Assembly (NCBI RefSeq): GCF_037975245.1
Contig: NC_092572.1
Coordinates: forward strand, 20,090,489 to 20,154,488
Source: Apostichopus japonicus
Taxonomy: Eukaryota > Echinodermata > Holothuroidea > Aspidochirotida > Stichopodidae
Length of the DNA stretch: 64,000 nt
Direction: 5' to 3'
Shown: positions 12,562 through 24,050 of the stretch, in pieces
Numbering within the stretch: the stretch's first letter is position 1
How the letters are laid out: every line of letters starts with the position of its first letter
Position numbers and translations under genes: made by a program
The notes under the pieces: model-generated
Told to the model about the DNA's origin: nothing
Database searches by the model: none
Seen by the model: only the letters and a program-made list of their open reading frames with translations

Positions 12562-13601
12562 TTCTCAAAATTTAAACCATGTTTTCTAAAAAATGCGAGA
12601 ATGATCACAATAGTTCACGAGCAGATTTACAGATAAGATCGACAATTCTACCAAGTATTACACACGTACACACACACACACACACATAAAAAAGGTTCAG
12701 GCAAAGAACATGTGAATTAAAAGCGAAACATTTCAATGGAGGACAATGCTAAATTTTGTCGAACATATTAGAGAGTTAAGCAGTACTACTTTATGTAATT
12801 TCCACTTTCATCAGTTGTGATATTTTCAATGATAAGAGAGTCTGGAAAATGACAAATTTAAACAGAGAAGTTTCTACGTGATAAAATACAGCTTTGTCAA
12901 ACATTGTCAGCTCACAATTTTATTTAATTTGTTCTGCGCCCCACATACTTCCACTTACATAACTTTTACACCTCTGGCTATTTCTCCTTCCGTACCGCCC
13001 TTCTCCGACTCCCTCGATCTGGATGGTGGGGCTGGATGGAGAGCAGGATATGGGGGGATGGGGTAGGGCTAGATGAGGAACTGGATGGGGAGCAAGATGG
13101 CGTCTGATTGGAGGGCTGGCTGTGGAAGCTGGGGTTGGGTGGGTGGGGGAAGAAGCAGCTGATTTTTAAAGTGTTAAGGCAAATGGTCAGATCTTCCTCC
13201 AGAGGAGTACATTCACTATCAATCAATCAATTGGAGCAAATGAGGGCCCTGTCATATTCGGAGCAATACTTCTTCTGCGTTAATTACTTGTTCACTGTTC
13301 ACGGCGAGTAAACCTTTGATTCTTATCAATACCCTGTATAATGTTACGCAATGGGGAAGGTGGGACTAAAACGACCAGACCTATCAATTAATGTGTTGCC
13401 CTGGGGTCGTTAAAGCCGTATCCTGTATACGGTGGTCTGTGGGTCCGCTCCGGAAAAACAAACTCAAAATTAAGACGTCAAATGGTGCATTGAGATATAT
13501 TCAGAGTGACTATACGTTAGGTGTATAGAAATAGCCCTAAAAGTTTTCGGTAATAATTACTTTGCGTAAGGATGAAAAGGGGGGAGTGAGGGTACCCCGA
13601 T
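12562..13601. other. Intergenic stretch with simple sequence
   Basis: Holds the probable 3' UTR of the sulfotransferase gene, a (CA)n tract near 12664-12686, and a GGATGGGG-like G-rich stretch about 13020-13150. No coding exon is supported. Confidence 0.5.
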
Positions 13602-13971
13602 CAGTGGCGTAGGAAGGTACTTTTGAGTGGGGGGCTGAAGACTGATGGCCAGCCTGGGGGAGGGGTCTAAGGGGAGGGGGTGTCCCCCTCCCCTTTGGAA
13701 TTTTTTGCATTTCCAGGTGGCCTCAGATGTAATTTGGTGCAATATAGCACACTTCAACACCCACTCCATTTTGTAAACTTAATTTTGTATTTTCACCTGG
13801 CCTTAGATGCAATTTGGTGCTCCAAATGAGATTTTTATTCTCATTTGAAAATGAAAAAGGGGTTTTCTGGCTTGCGAACCGGGGGGGCGGAATGATACTT
13901 CCGCCCCTCCACATTTTTCACTGGGGGGCTGGCGCCCCCCCCCCCCAGCCCCCCCGGTTCCTACGCCCTTG
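13602..13971. mobile_element. hAT-like MITE 1 with perfect 8-bp target duplication
   Basis: The left end is CAGTGGCGTAGGAAGG and the right end, reverse-complemented, is CAAGGGCGTAGGAACC (13 of 16 equal). The element is flanked on both sides by ACCCCGAT (13594-13601 and 13972-13979). Ends starting CA and 8-bp duplications are typical of hAT elements. At 370 bp it has no transposase, so it is non-autonomous. Its interior (GGGGGAGGGGTCTAAGGGG then CTCAGATG) resembles the element at 44727-45214. Confidence 0.85.
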
Positions 13972-14299
13972 ACCCCGATAGTAGTGGGCCTCTTCTTCCT
14001 TCGCAAATTAAAATATCCTTACTGAACCCTTTTCCCAAGTCCCATCTAAACCCTTCCCCCCTTCTGAATGACGATCGGAGGTGGGTGCCACCCCCCCCCC
14101 CCACCCCCTTTGGCACGCCACTGGTGGTACATCTTCTACACAGAATATCTGAAGGTAAGCTAATATGTCTTTACCAAATTTCATGATATGAAAGAATCAA
14201 CCAGGAAGACTATGTCCATGCTAGCAGTGGCAGTGCTGCAGGTCTGCTACTTATCCAGAATACATAGAAGTAGACTAGCTGTTTGTATTAGTAACAGCT

Positions 14300-14545
14300 T
14301 CCAACACAATGCATTAATGTGTAAAGTTTTCAAAAGATAACACCACTTACCATCTAAATCACTTTACTTGTAGAAAAATTCCCAAAGGAGAGAGGAAAAC
14401 CCTCCCATTAGACCACTCCCTCATATCAGTATAACATTTTACTCCCCCCCCCCCCCCACCAAATATCATGCCACCTAGTTTCCCCAAATGCCCTGTAGTT
14501 CCCCCCCCCCCTCCCCCTTCCAGATTGCCTCGGCATGCCAGATAT
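14300..14545. repeat. Dispersed repeat B, copy 2
   Basis: Contains AACCCTCCCATTAGACC then long C runs and is similar to 3380-3470. Ends are not defined. Confidence 0.5.
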
Positions 14546-14639
14546 ATTTCTAACTCTTCTACTACTAACAGTATAGGTATATGTGATAGTTATCTGATAT
14601 ATCAAGAAGAAATTGTGAAAAAAGATTTGTGCACATTTC

Positions 14640-15180
14640 TGACAATGAGCGAATACAGTGCAAACCTAACTCAAGGTCGGGTATAACAGCATGTTCGGAT
14701 ATAGGGAAGTTAGTACACATATTCATGATGTAGGTTTGCTGTGGAAGAATCATCCAGAATTCAGTTTCAAGGCCATATGTTTTCTCTTTGTCTGCTTGTG
14801 ATATTTAGAAGTTAGCTAACATATCCTGATAATTTTCAGATCTTAATTTATGCATACTTCTGACATTGCTTCATAGTACGAAAAAATACACTCAGAACAT
14901 AATATCAAGGCCAGGTGTCTCTAACTGTGCTACAAGATATGTTAGGAAGTTATGCTCGTAACTGTAATGATTCCGATAATGTCATTAGTGTATGATTCGG
15001 AAATAGATTTATGATTACATTAAAGTTAGCAAACACATCCTGATGAACTTCAGATCATGATTTGGTCATGCTTCTAGCAATGCTTAAAGATGACATGAAA
15101 GACTCAGAATTCAACTTCGAGGCCAGATATCTCAACCTCGTCTACTGGATTTGTGTGGAAGTTAACTAACGAATACTGTC
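14640..15180. repeat. Decayed tandem copies of the 3' end of the adjacent zinc-finger gene
   Basis: Several diverged copies of two motifs alternate: CAGAATTCAA..TTCAAGGCCA (near 14755, 14893, 15105) and GAAGTTAGCTAACA-like (near 14706, 14811, 14944, 15025, 15160). Spacing is irregular (about 80-210 bp). The copy at about 15105-15175 contains the stop codon and C-terminal codons of the zinc-finger gene, so the repeat runs from coding into non-coding DNA. Confidence 0.5.
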
Positions 15181-16882
15181 TCACATGGGGTTCAGATTTG
15201 TGCTTCTTCTTCATGTGTTCATTTCTGCCAGTAGATCTGGAGAAAGCCATCTCGCACAGGTTACACTTGTAGGGTTTCTCATGGGTGTGGAGACTCCGAA
15301 CATGGTCTTGCAGATTCACTTTTTGAGAAAAGGCGCGGTTACAAAACTGGCAGACGAATGGCTTTTGGCCGGTATGTAGAAACTTGTGCTGTCTTAGACT
15401 GGCCCGATGGACGAACGTCTTGCCACAGATTTCACACATTAACGGTCGATCCTGCGTGTGAGCTGAAGTCGTGTGTTCTAACATAGAGATCTTCGTGTAA
15501 TAATCCTTGTCGCAATATTGACACTTGTAGGGTCGTTCTTTCGTGTGTATCCGTTCGTGTTTCCTCCTGCCTGCGTTGGTCCGGAAACATTTATCGCAAA
15601 ACCGGCATCCGAATGGTTTCTCTCCCGTATGGACTCTTAAATGCATCTCAAGATACCGTTTGGTCTTGAACCCCTTCCCGCACACGCTGCACGAAAACGG
15701 CTTTTCGTCCGTGTGCACCAAACTGACGTGAGATTTCAACAGGTACTTTGTTCGAAACACTTTCCCGCATTCTGCACAGCGGAAAGGCTTGTCGATGTGA
15801 ACAGCCTCGGGATGGAGATGCTGTATATGGATGGACAGACAGGCAGCTGTGGTCACCGATGTCCCGCAGATGTTGCAGACCAGTTCCCCCTCTGGCCTTC
15901 GACGGGCCTTGGCTTTCTTGGCCCTCTCGTGGGTTTGGCAATGTCTCTGATATAGCCAGAACTTGTTCAACGGAAACAGCTTTGCACATTCTTTGCATTT
16001 CAAAATTTCATTTTCATGCGCTTGAAGACGATGGTCAGAACGTTGTTTGAAACTCCTGAAAATTTCAGCGCAAAATTCACACGGAAACGGTTTGTAAATC
16101 TCTGAGGTTAAGCCAATTACCTCGTCGGCAACATCAGCGTTTTCAATCTCGACTGGAAGGGATTTCCTTTTCTTTTTCCTCTTGACAGGTTTCTCAACTT
16201 CATCCTCGCTCCGATCTGCATCATGACCTTCCACTCCTTTAGATTTGTCCGAATCATCTCCATCTTCTTGTGTGGTTGTCTTGTCTTCGTCAATAACTGA
16301 TTCTTCGCCTCCATCATCCTGATACCTCTTTGGAACCTTTCTCTCTCGTCGTGGCCGACTACCTGTTTCTTCTGAACCTTCACCTGTGTGTTTGACCTCT
16401 ATCCCAACCTGGTCTTTGTTTTCTTTGTTTCCGCCGCTTTTCTCCGAGTCTGTCTTTCGAGGTCTACCCCTCTTCTTTGCTTTCCCGATCTTTTCGTCGG
16501 TCGAAGTTGGTTCTACTTTTTTCACTTGTACTGTTGGATCTTCCAATGCAGTGTGTGTAGTTCTTATGTGTTTAGTGAGATTCCCAGAGAAAGCAAATAC
16601 GACTCCACACATGGCACACATGTAAGGATTCTGAATAACGCTCAGCACAGAATGTCTCGTTATGTTGTAACCTATCAACCCTTCAGCCTCAGAATCTGGT
16701 TTCTGAAGGAAACTGCTGGTGTGATAAATTTCCTGTAAAACGTTGGACAGATTACTTTGGTCACCGATTACAGGATTTGAAGGAATACCATCCAAGGGAT
16801 CTGGTGGGCAGCAATGATCATTGCCTGACTTTTCCTGTTCCTCTTGAAGGGCCTTGATTAAATTCTCGATCTGTTGATCCAT
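15104..16882 (-). CDS. C2H2 zinc-finger protein 1, 592 aa, 11 fingers
   Basis: Single coding exon. A splice acceptor (TTTTACAG) lies 7 nt before the ATG on the minus strand, so an upstream untranslated exon is likely. One lone finger at residues 87-110 (NPYMCAMCG start) is followed by an acidic/basic spacer with an AT-hook-like KKRGRPRK (about 135-142) and basic stretches (KRKKKRKS), then ten fingers from about 265 to 565, several joined by TGEKP-type linkers. It should be a nuclear DNA-binding regulator. The same 11-finger plan occurs in the genes at 19240-21684 and 26789-29029, so they are paralogues. The C-terminal tail lies in a repeated stretch shared with downstream DNA, and the start region is duplicated at about 17206-17288. 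I do not recognise a named orthologue. Confidence 0.9.
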   Translation of the reverse strand: MDQQIENLIKALQEEQEKSGNDHCCPPDPLDGIPSNPVIGDQSNLSNVLQEIYHTSSFLQKPDSEAEGLIGYNITRHSVLSVIQNPYMCAMCGVVFAFSGNLTKHIRTTHTALEDPTVQVKKVEPTSTDEKIGKAKKRGRPRKTDSEKSGGNKENKDQVGIEVKHTGEGSEETGSRPRRERKVPKRYQDDGGEESVIDEDKTTTQEDGDDSDKSKGVEGHDADRSEDEVEKPVKRKKKRKSLPVEIENADVADEVIGLTSEIYKPFPCEFCAEIFRSFKQRSDHRLQAHENEILKCKECAKLFPLNKFWLYQRHCQTHERAKKAKARRRPEGELVCNICGTSVTTAACLSIHIQHLHPEAVHIDKPFRCAECGKVFRTKYLLKSHVSLVHTDEKPFSCSVCGKGFKTKRYLEMHLRVHTGEKPFGCRFCDKCFRTNAGRRKHERIHTKERPYKCQYCDKDYYTKISMLEHTTSAHTQDRPLMCEICGKTFVHRASLRQHKFLHTGQKPFVCQFCNRAFSQKVNLQDHVRSLHTHEKPYKCNLCEMAFSRSTGRNEHMKKKHKSEPHVRQYSLVNFHTNPVDEVEISGLEVEF

Positions 16883-17205
16883 TAGTGAACTGTAAAAGGT
16901 AACAACGAAATAACATTGTATTATAGTACTGTAAGAAACTAAGACCAGTGTCTCTGTTGTTTCCTTATAAACAGGTATCTATTTTGTGTGTCTGTATGCA
17001 ACTCACTTCTTGACATATATCTTTAGGCCTATCTAACTAGTGTGAAGGCTACAGGTACATGGGTGCAACAGATAAAGTCTATTAAATTCCATCCCTCCAC
17101 AACACAGGCATTTTGGCTTTGGACCCAATTGAGAACATACTTCTTCTGACATACAGTACCTATAACTGTTTAAGCTGTAGACTATGACAGGGTTCTATAA
17201 AATCT

Positions 17206-17288
17206 CCTCCCTTTTCCTGTTCCGCTTGTAGGGCCTTGATTAAATTCTCGGTCTGTTGATCCATTAGTGAACTGTAAAAGGTAACAAG
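17206..17288 (-). pseudogene. Duplicated 5' end of zinc-finger gene 1 (acceptor, ATG and first codons)
   Basis: About 77 bp match 16828-16906 with only three or four differences. The copy keeps the splice acceptor, the TTCACTA leader and an ATG with about 18 similar codons, then diverges and reaches a stop after about 34 codons. No finger follows, so it looks like a relic of a local duplication that could still act as a decoy or alternative leader acceptor. Confidence 0.75.
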
Positions 17289-19239
17289 TCCAGTGAGTTT
17301 GTTATAACAATTCGCTAAACTGGATCATGTACGTTGCTAATAAACAATTTAGGACCTAGGCCGCCTAACATTTTAATGGAACTGATTATTACGTTTGGCT
17401 GTTACAGTATGTAATATAATTTCTTAAAAATGCCTATTTTAATCATATAAAGTACCTAAGCTTAATAAAAAGTACCAAAACAATACTAACCATTGAATTT
17501 CTCATTGCAGTCAGTCTGGTTATGCTGGTTATATGTGGAAATCTCAGTGACAAGAGCAAAGATACCACGGAGTGTAGCCTGTATGTTACTTTCGTGCAAT
17601 ACCATCAACATTAACATCTAATATACGAGACATCAATCCAACGTCGTTTCTACGCTACCGTACTTTCATGATTGCCTTCGCCATCGGTGTGCAGTGGTGT
17701 TTATGCTGTCCACTAATTTAGGTTGCTGTATAGAGTACAGGAACTCAGGTTCAGTGGCTCCAACTTCCAAGATAGGCGGAAGCTTACACCCCTCAGTTTC
17801 AAGTTCCATGCTATATTTGTAAGTAACTTACGTACGCTTGCAAGCCGTTAGTGGCCCACCAAATGTCAAAAACATATTTCAAAGGATGGGAAAGGCGGCA
17901 ATCGTGTCGTAGTGCATACAATAATTACATGTATACGCTGATGACAATATAGGCTTAAAGTATTTACAGACACCAGTTCCACTACATGTTAAGGCCTAAT
18001 ACAGTCCACAAGAGGACTTGGGTCAGTCTATACTATAGGAGGGATTTTCCCGTATCCCCCCCCCCCCCCCGCACCTTCTTTTCCTGTTTTTATGCCTAAT
18101 GTAAAGAAAAGTGTATCTTACAGATCTGACTTTGGATAAGGCCTACTCTATATTTAGGCCAGAAAGGCAAATTGTTAATAGCAACAGTCCTTCACACTTT
18201 CTGATCTTACTTTGAGATTGAGCGTCCTATCTTCAAATCAGTTGCAGTACCATTTTGCATTTTCATGCAGGCCTAAGTACCAGCCTCAAAAACATAGATC
18301 CATTTTCCCAGGGCATGACAACTTGTTTTTCTTTTACTGATAAAATATGGTAACCCAGGTAGTATAATGTACAGCAACTAATATGATCGAACTTAACAGT
18401 ATGATCATTCTGATGGATGCAAAGTTCTTAGACCACAGGTGCTTCCCCAAAAATAAGAGGTAATAATTAAAAATAATAAAGTTTTGTCTCTAAATGAAGT
18501 TACTTATGGTGTTGAATGCCATCCAAATACATGTCTTTGCATATTCGTCTAACATTTATAGAACAGAGGATTAAAATCAACATATATCTAGGCATGTACT
18601 GAGAAGCTGACAATATTTATCATCAATTTATCTTTAAAGAAGCATTGCAAACACAGTTTATTTTTACAGGCGGATTTCTTGGAGACCAAATTCGCTATAA
18701 AAAAATCATTACCAACACTCAGTTTGTTTTTGATTCTCGTACATTGATATCAACACTGAAATTCTTAAGGTAGCCTACCAAATTCCAAACAAATCTTGCC
18801 TCTATAGTAAAGTAAATATTGCTGACATTTAAATTTATTTCAAAGGTCTTTCAAGGGTATACTGTAGAATATTTTATGTGTAAAAGTAAGTTGGCCTGAC
18901 GTTCCGATCCTAGCAGGATCTTCTTCAAAGGCTAAATGACAAGTAACAGTAACAGACGGGACAAAACACGCACAGAATATTTTACTTAGGTAAAGCAGAT
19001 ATTTAACAAGAGTGTTTACTTATATTGTGAGGTTTCTACAGTATGTTTGGAATGAATGTTGAAAATGGTTGATCTGATCAGTGTTGTGTACAGGCCATGC
19101 CTCTTTGGATAATTCTTGACGCTACATTCATGAAACCCTGAGTATTAATTTTTGTGTATTATTGTTTTGTCTCTTCTTCAGGTTTAAAGATGTGAAGGTA
19201 TAGAAATCATTGCGACCTCCTGATTTGTAATTACCTACC
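17289..19239. other. Intergenic region between divergent zinc-finger genes
   Basis: Should hold the promoters and non-coding first exons of the divergent zinc-finger genes 1 and 2. I see a poly-C run near 18057-18070 and repeat C copy 1 (about 18878-18965). No coding exon is supported. Confidence 0.5.
18878..18965 (+). repeat. Dispersed repeat C, copy 1
   Basis: Contains GTGTAAAAGTAAG, GGCCTGACGTT and the palindrome GATCCTAGCAGGATC, then CTTCTTCA and ATGACAAGTAACAGTAACAG. A close copy in the same orientation lies at 23963-24050. Confidence 0.75.
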
Positions 19240-21684
19240 ATGGAAACAGAAGCAACAGTTCTTGAGATGTTAGGCCTGATCACTCAGTCTTTAAGCGTGG
19301 GTTCGGTAGCAACTGGTGGACAGATAGTATCCGGTATACCGCAACTCCAAACAGAGAGTTGCATTTCAACACAGCCAATTGTCGCTACCTCAAATGACAG
19401 CCCAGCCAATGAAAAGTCAGACGAACACAGCTTTGCAAACATCCAGAGAATAGTAGGATCGATAGAAGAGATAGAGAATGATGTAGAAAATAGTCTTCAT
19501 GCTCACCAAACTGAAGATAGTATACCAACCACCCTATCAGATGATAAAGCAGGAGGTAACCTGCTCTTCCAGAAGCAGACTTTACAAACGGAATCGAAAA
19601 GGGGCAATTTGGTGGACGAGGTAGCCTTTATATCGGACTCATGTCTGTTGACGAGAACTGCAGGCAGAAGATATGAAGTACTAGATGAGGAGAATTTGGA
19701 TGGACAAGAAAGGACAGAAGGAAATGTTACTTCAGTTACAGACGATAGAGCGACAGTCTGCAGCCAAGATTCTCTGGCAGTAGGCAACAATTTAGTAATC
19801 TCAAACAGTCATGTTCAAAATACACTCCCAGCTTTTTTATCTGGTCAGCCAGAATCTGTGGAAAAACTTTGTACTGTTCCAGCTACAAACTTAAACCGAT
19901 CATGTGAACCATCTAGTATGTCAACAGATATTAGTGCAAGAACATTTCAGCCTACCCAAGTAGCCCATATAGCGTACTGTTCCAGTTCATCTTCAAACAA
20001 ACATCTAAATTATGCAATGCGGAAGCACATAATGGAAGAACTGTTAGTTAACCCCTATATGTGTGGTATTTGTGGAGACATTTTTCATTCAACTTTGAAC
20101 CTTAGTGAACATGTTTTGAGTTGTCATACTTTGCAGATGATGCAGGGTTCAAAAATTGATGGAAGTATCCAAGGAGAGTCGAACTTCGATCTCCCAAAGA
20201 GAAAAGAAGCCAGAGAAGATTTACCGATAATGTCACCGAAAGATGAGCCACAAAATGGGAGAACTCTTGACAATATGTATTTAGAGAATTTGCTGCAGAG
20301 TTCACTAGGGAATGAATACAAGATGACCAAAGACCATGGAAAGAATTATGAGAGCAAGGCATCTACTGAGAAGAACGAAAAGATAACAACAACACCAGAT
20401 GAGGATGGAGGACAAACAGAGACAGAAAAACTTAAATTAAGCACAAAGTCTGATACTGAGTCTATGAATATGCAAAGACAGTGTGAAAGGTCAGATGAAT
20501 CTTTCCCAGAAGTTATAAGTAGAGTGGATTTGAAAGGTGAATGTTTAGATTCTGTCAGAAATAGTGGGATGGAGTCGAAAGTGAAGGAGAAGGAAGACAA
20601 AGGACTTGCGAAGAGCAAAACCAAACATGACAAGACGTTCAAGTGTGAGTTTTGCGAGGATCTATTTACCAGTAATAAGTACAGGTACAAGCACAGAGTA
20701 GCGTCGCACCCCAACGCCGTCTTTCAGTGTCCGGGTTGCGAGAAGTCATACAAGGTCACGGAGAAGGACAAATGGCAGCACCACATCAGAACACACAACA
20801 AACCACCCAAGAAACCCAAGCTGGACAGCTATAGCTGCAGTGTGTGTTCAGTGGTGTTCAGGGCCCCTAACGCCGTGGCGATACACATGCAGACTTTTCA
20901 TCCGGAAGCCGTCCGAGGAGAGAAACGATTCTGCTGTGAGATCTGTGGTAACCTCTTCAGGACGAAGAGCGCCTTGAAATCGCACCAGTCTCTGGTCCAT
21001 TCCGACGAGAAGCCTTATCAGTGCGAGACCTGCGAGAAGGGATTCAAGAAAGAATCGTACCTCAAACTCCACAGGAGGACTCACACAGGCGAAAAACCCT
21101 TCACCTGTAAATTCTGCAATAAGATGTTTCCGAGCACAACCGGCCGACGGTCCCACGAGAGGACGCACACGAACGAGAGACCGTACAAGTGCACTTACTG
21201 TTGCAGCAGTTTCAGAGCCAAGCCGCAGCTGGTGGAGCACGAACGAACGCACACGCAGGAGAGACCGTTCGTCTGTCCGCTCTGCGGGAAATCTTTCGCC
21301 TCGAGGACGTCCTTCAAGACCCACCAGTTTCTGCACACGGGAGAGAAGCCCTATAAGTGCAGAAGTTGCTCGAGGTCTTTCGCTCAGAAGAGCAATCTCA
21401 CGGACCACTTCCGAAGCATCCACAGTCAGGAGAAACCGTACGAGTGTACCGTCTGCAGCGCGAAGTTCACGCGGAGTACAAGCAGGAAAGTGCACATGGA
21501 AAAAAAGCATGGTCTGGCGATAACCGTCAGGCAAGGGCGCCCTCCCACGCATGAATCAAACCCAACTGTGGACTCCATCGTTGCTACTTGTCTGTCAATC
21601 GACGTCGGTTCGGTTCTAACACCGACCGAGCATCAAACTCTAGGTGACTCATTTTCGATGATAGTGAATAATTTAACCAGCTAA
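19240..21684 (+). CDS. C2H2 zinc-finger protein 2, 814 aa, 11 fingers
   Basis: Single coding exon. An in-frame TAA 12 nt before the ATG supports this start, and a likely acceptor (TCTTCTTCAG, ending about 19181) lies in the 5' UTR. The order is a long acidic/Ser-rich N-terminal region, a lone finger starting NPYMCGICG (about residue 271), a charged spacer, then ten fingers (about 465-765) ending in SRKVHMEKKH, and a short tail. Finger by finger it aligns with zinc-finger protein 1: for example HPEAV follows the fourth finger in both, and TGRRSHERTH matches AGRRKHERIH. The probable role is nuclear DNA-binding regulator. The finger array is more GC-rich than the N-terminal part. The DNA target cannot be read from sequence by eye. 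Confidence 0.92.
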   Translation: METEATVLEMLGLITQSLSVGSVATGGQIVSGIPQLQTESCISTQPIVATSNDSPANEKSDEHSFANIQRIVGSIEEIENDVENSLHAHQTEDSIPTTLSDDKAGGNLLFQKQTLQTESKRGNLVDEVAFISDSCLLTRTAGRRYEVLDEENLDGQERTEGNVTSVTDDRATVCSQDSLAVGNNLVISNSHVQNTLPAFLSGQPESVEKLCTVPATNLNRSCEPSSMSTDISARTFQPTQVAHIAYCSSSSSNKHLNYAMRKHIMEELLVNPYMCGICGDIFHSTLNLSEHVLSCHTLQMMQGSKIDGSIQGESNFDLPKRKEAREDLPIMSPKDEPQNGRTLDNMYLENLLQSSLGNEYKMTKDHGKNYESKASTEKNEKITTTPDEDGGQTETEKLKLSTKSDTESMNMQRQCERSDESFPEVISRVDLKGECLDSVRNSGMESKVKEKEDKGLAKSKTKHDKTFKCEFCEDLFTSNKYRYKHRVASHPNAVFQCPGCEKSYKVTEKDKWQHHIRTHNKPPKKPKLDSYSCSVCSVVFRAPNAVAIHMQTFHPEAVRGEKRFCCEICGNLFRTKSALKSHQSLVHSDEKPYQCETCEKGFKKESYLKLHRRTHTGEKPFTCKFCNKMFPSTTGRRSHERTHTNERPYKCTYCCSSFRAKPQLVEHERTHTQERPFVCPLCGKSFASRTSFKTHQFLHTGEKPYKCRSCSRSFAQKSNLTDHFRSIHSQEKPYECTVCSAKFTRSTSRKVHMEKKHGLAITVRQGRPPTHESNPTVDSIVATCLSIDVGSVLTPTEHQTLGDSFSMIVNNLTS

Positions 21685-22244
21685 TTTGGCATCTTCTCCC
21701 ATTTGGATACTTAACCCAATTCTGAAACCAAGAAAAATGAACTGCTGGTTATAAATATGTTAATTTCTCTGGATAAGAATGTCAAATTATGCATATTATT
21801 ACAGTTGGAAAATTTATGTACTGGCTTTTAATATCATAGCCATAGTTTAATTAAGAGGGGGTGACTAGACCATACCTGACTTATGTCACATTACCATACG
21901 TACGATATCATACAGAAGCAGTTGTACCCTAAATATCAAGCCAACCACGGTTTTGAAAACTGCAGAGATCCTTAAATGCATGAGTTGCTAAATGTGTTCC
22001 TCCTTCAGCTACCTTAGTGGATGTAATGTTTTTGGTAAATTTCATGGACTGAAATGACGTGATTAACAGGTACTGGATTTAATATGCATTAGTGGATGGG
22101 GGGGGGGAGGAACGGCTGCCCACTAGTCATCAGGAGAAAATGGATCATTCGGGGGACTTTTTGCACTCAGCAACTACTACAGGCGCACCTCCCTGCACCT
22201 GTTTTATTCTTTCAACTTAGCACAAAGTATTTATTCACACAACC

Positions 22245-22330
22245 GAAATTGATAGTGCCTCAGAATGTACCATTTGACGACTAAATGTTTTAATTTTTTG
22301 CTGAGACAGGACCGCCAGACACCCCTACGT
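22245..22330 (+). repeat. Dispersed repeat A, copy 3
   Basis: Contains TGCCTCAGAATGTACCATTT and GACGACTAAATG, matching the order of motifs in the other copies. Confidence 0.5.
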
Positions 22331-22487
22331 GTTAATCACCTCCATTGTATTGCAGAGACCCCTCCTTTATAAAAAATCCTTTATTCACCTTTTGCCTGCC
22401 AGAAAGGTTTCAAACCCCAATTTAAATGAGTCGGGGTGGGGTGGGGGGAGGGGTTGTTGAAATGTGTATTTATTACTTTGATAGGCT

Positions 22488-22620
22488 AAATATGCCTCAG
22501 AATGCGCCAGATTAAATTTTATGCTGCGAGAGGAGACCCCATAAATGGGAGTCCGCTTCAGTGATGGCTGGATCCTTGATTTGCCTCTTGTCCTTTCACA
22601 AAGGTTCAAGCCCCTCGTAA
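22488..22620 (+). repeat. Dispersed repeat A, copy 4
   Basis: Contains ATATGCCTCAGAATGCGCCA and GTCCGCTTCAGTGA. The second motif also follows the first in copy 1. Confidence 0.55.
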
Positions 22621-22730
22621 ATCAGTTGGAGGGGGCAGGGGGAGGCGTTAATTTGGCTCACCCAATTTTGAAATCTGGTGGCTGGGTGGTAAGTAATAAT
22701 CATTCTTCTGTGATGTCATCCTCTTAAAAG

Positions 22731-22736
22731 AATAAA
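22731..22736 (+). terminator. Candidate poly(A) signal for zinc-finger gene 2
   Basis: AATAAA about 1.05 kb after the stop codon. It is the first full AATAAA I noticed downstream. Use is not shown. Confidence 0.3.
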
Positions 22737-23962
22737 GACAAAATGAAGACACAACATGAGGAAAATTGAACTTACACATGACTATTATTTTATAATACTG
22801 ATTAAAATACAATTCACAAAAATATGACTAATACCAAAAGTCACAAATAATGGCAAATAAAAATGTTCCGTTTTATCCTTTACGATATATAACAAAACAT
22901 TGTTACATTATTTATTATTAAGGTGTATGTATTAAAATTGTAGCAAAATAATATTTGGAGAAAATTATCCTATGTACCACTGCATTTCTGCGTGGTGGGA
23001 TATATGTTCCCTTTGTCTTACTGTCCTACACACTTTACTTCTCAACTTTCCCCTCCCCACCCCCCCCCCACTGTCCTGCACACTTTACTTCTCACCTTTT
23101 CCTTTCCTCACATGCTTAGGTTTTCACCAACAAGCAATGATATTTTAAATTTGACTGGATTCGTAACACATATCAGTACTACAGCGAATTTCAACAGCAA
23201 TAAACAAGCATTGCATCATGCATGGTACCAAAACTCATGACTGCTTATTGAACTCCAATTAACAAAAACCCTATAGGAGACACAAAACACCACGTTTATC
23301 TTTAAAGCTAGTATGACTAACCGCCAGCGGGGTAGGAAGCTTCCAAAAAGTGGGCTGGCACAACATCAGAGGGGCACTTTCTCATTCCACAACCACCACT
23401 CGTTATGCTATAAACCGACACACACCAGCCATATCACTTAAATATATAAGATGTGTTAGTATGCTATCAATACTATTTATTGAGATTGTTTATTGTTAAC
23501 CATGCTACAAAAAGATATGGGATGCCATCTTAAAAATAGCATGTACAGACTAAAAATAAATAAGTAACATAAAATATTAAAATTAACAAAGGCTTAAGAT
23601 ATCCAAAAGACAGTTCTTCATCAAAGGGGCACATTTTATTTGCCAGTAAGACACAATTGCTATTTTGGAAAAAAGTGGGGGCAGGTGCCCCCTGCTAACC
23701 ACACCCTCCCCCTCTCCCCACACACACACACTCTCACACAGCTTTATAGAAAACTCATGCTCCATTTGGGAGATATTCTAGTTAATATTCACGTCTGGGA
23801 TCTGTCGTTTTGTAAATCTGTGATGTATCTTAGTGTCGTTATAGGATCAGAAACCTGTTTTCTCTTTTGGTGTTTCCTTCATTATTTTCAACATAAAATG
23901 TTAAGTCAAAATAAAACAAAACTGTTAGCAAACTGCTTATACACTAGAGAGCCTGTGTAATA

Positions 23963-24050
23963 GAATGTGTAAAAGTAAGAAGGCCTGACGTTTCGATCCT
24001 TGCAGGATCTTCTTCAGAGGCTGAATGACAAGCTACAGTAACAGAAGGGA
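23963..24050 (+). repeat. Dispersed repeat C, copy 2
   Basis: About 85 bp closely matching 18878-18965, including GATCCTTGCAGGATC and AGGCTGAATGACAAG. Confidence 0.75.

Noticed and set aside
20848-21552. 234-residue minus-strand frame
   Set aside because: Shadow of the GC-rich finger array of zinc-finger gene 2; the plus-strand C2H2 pattern is decisive.
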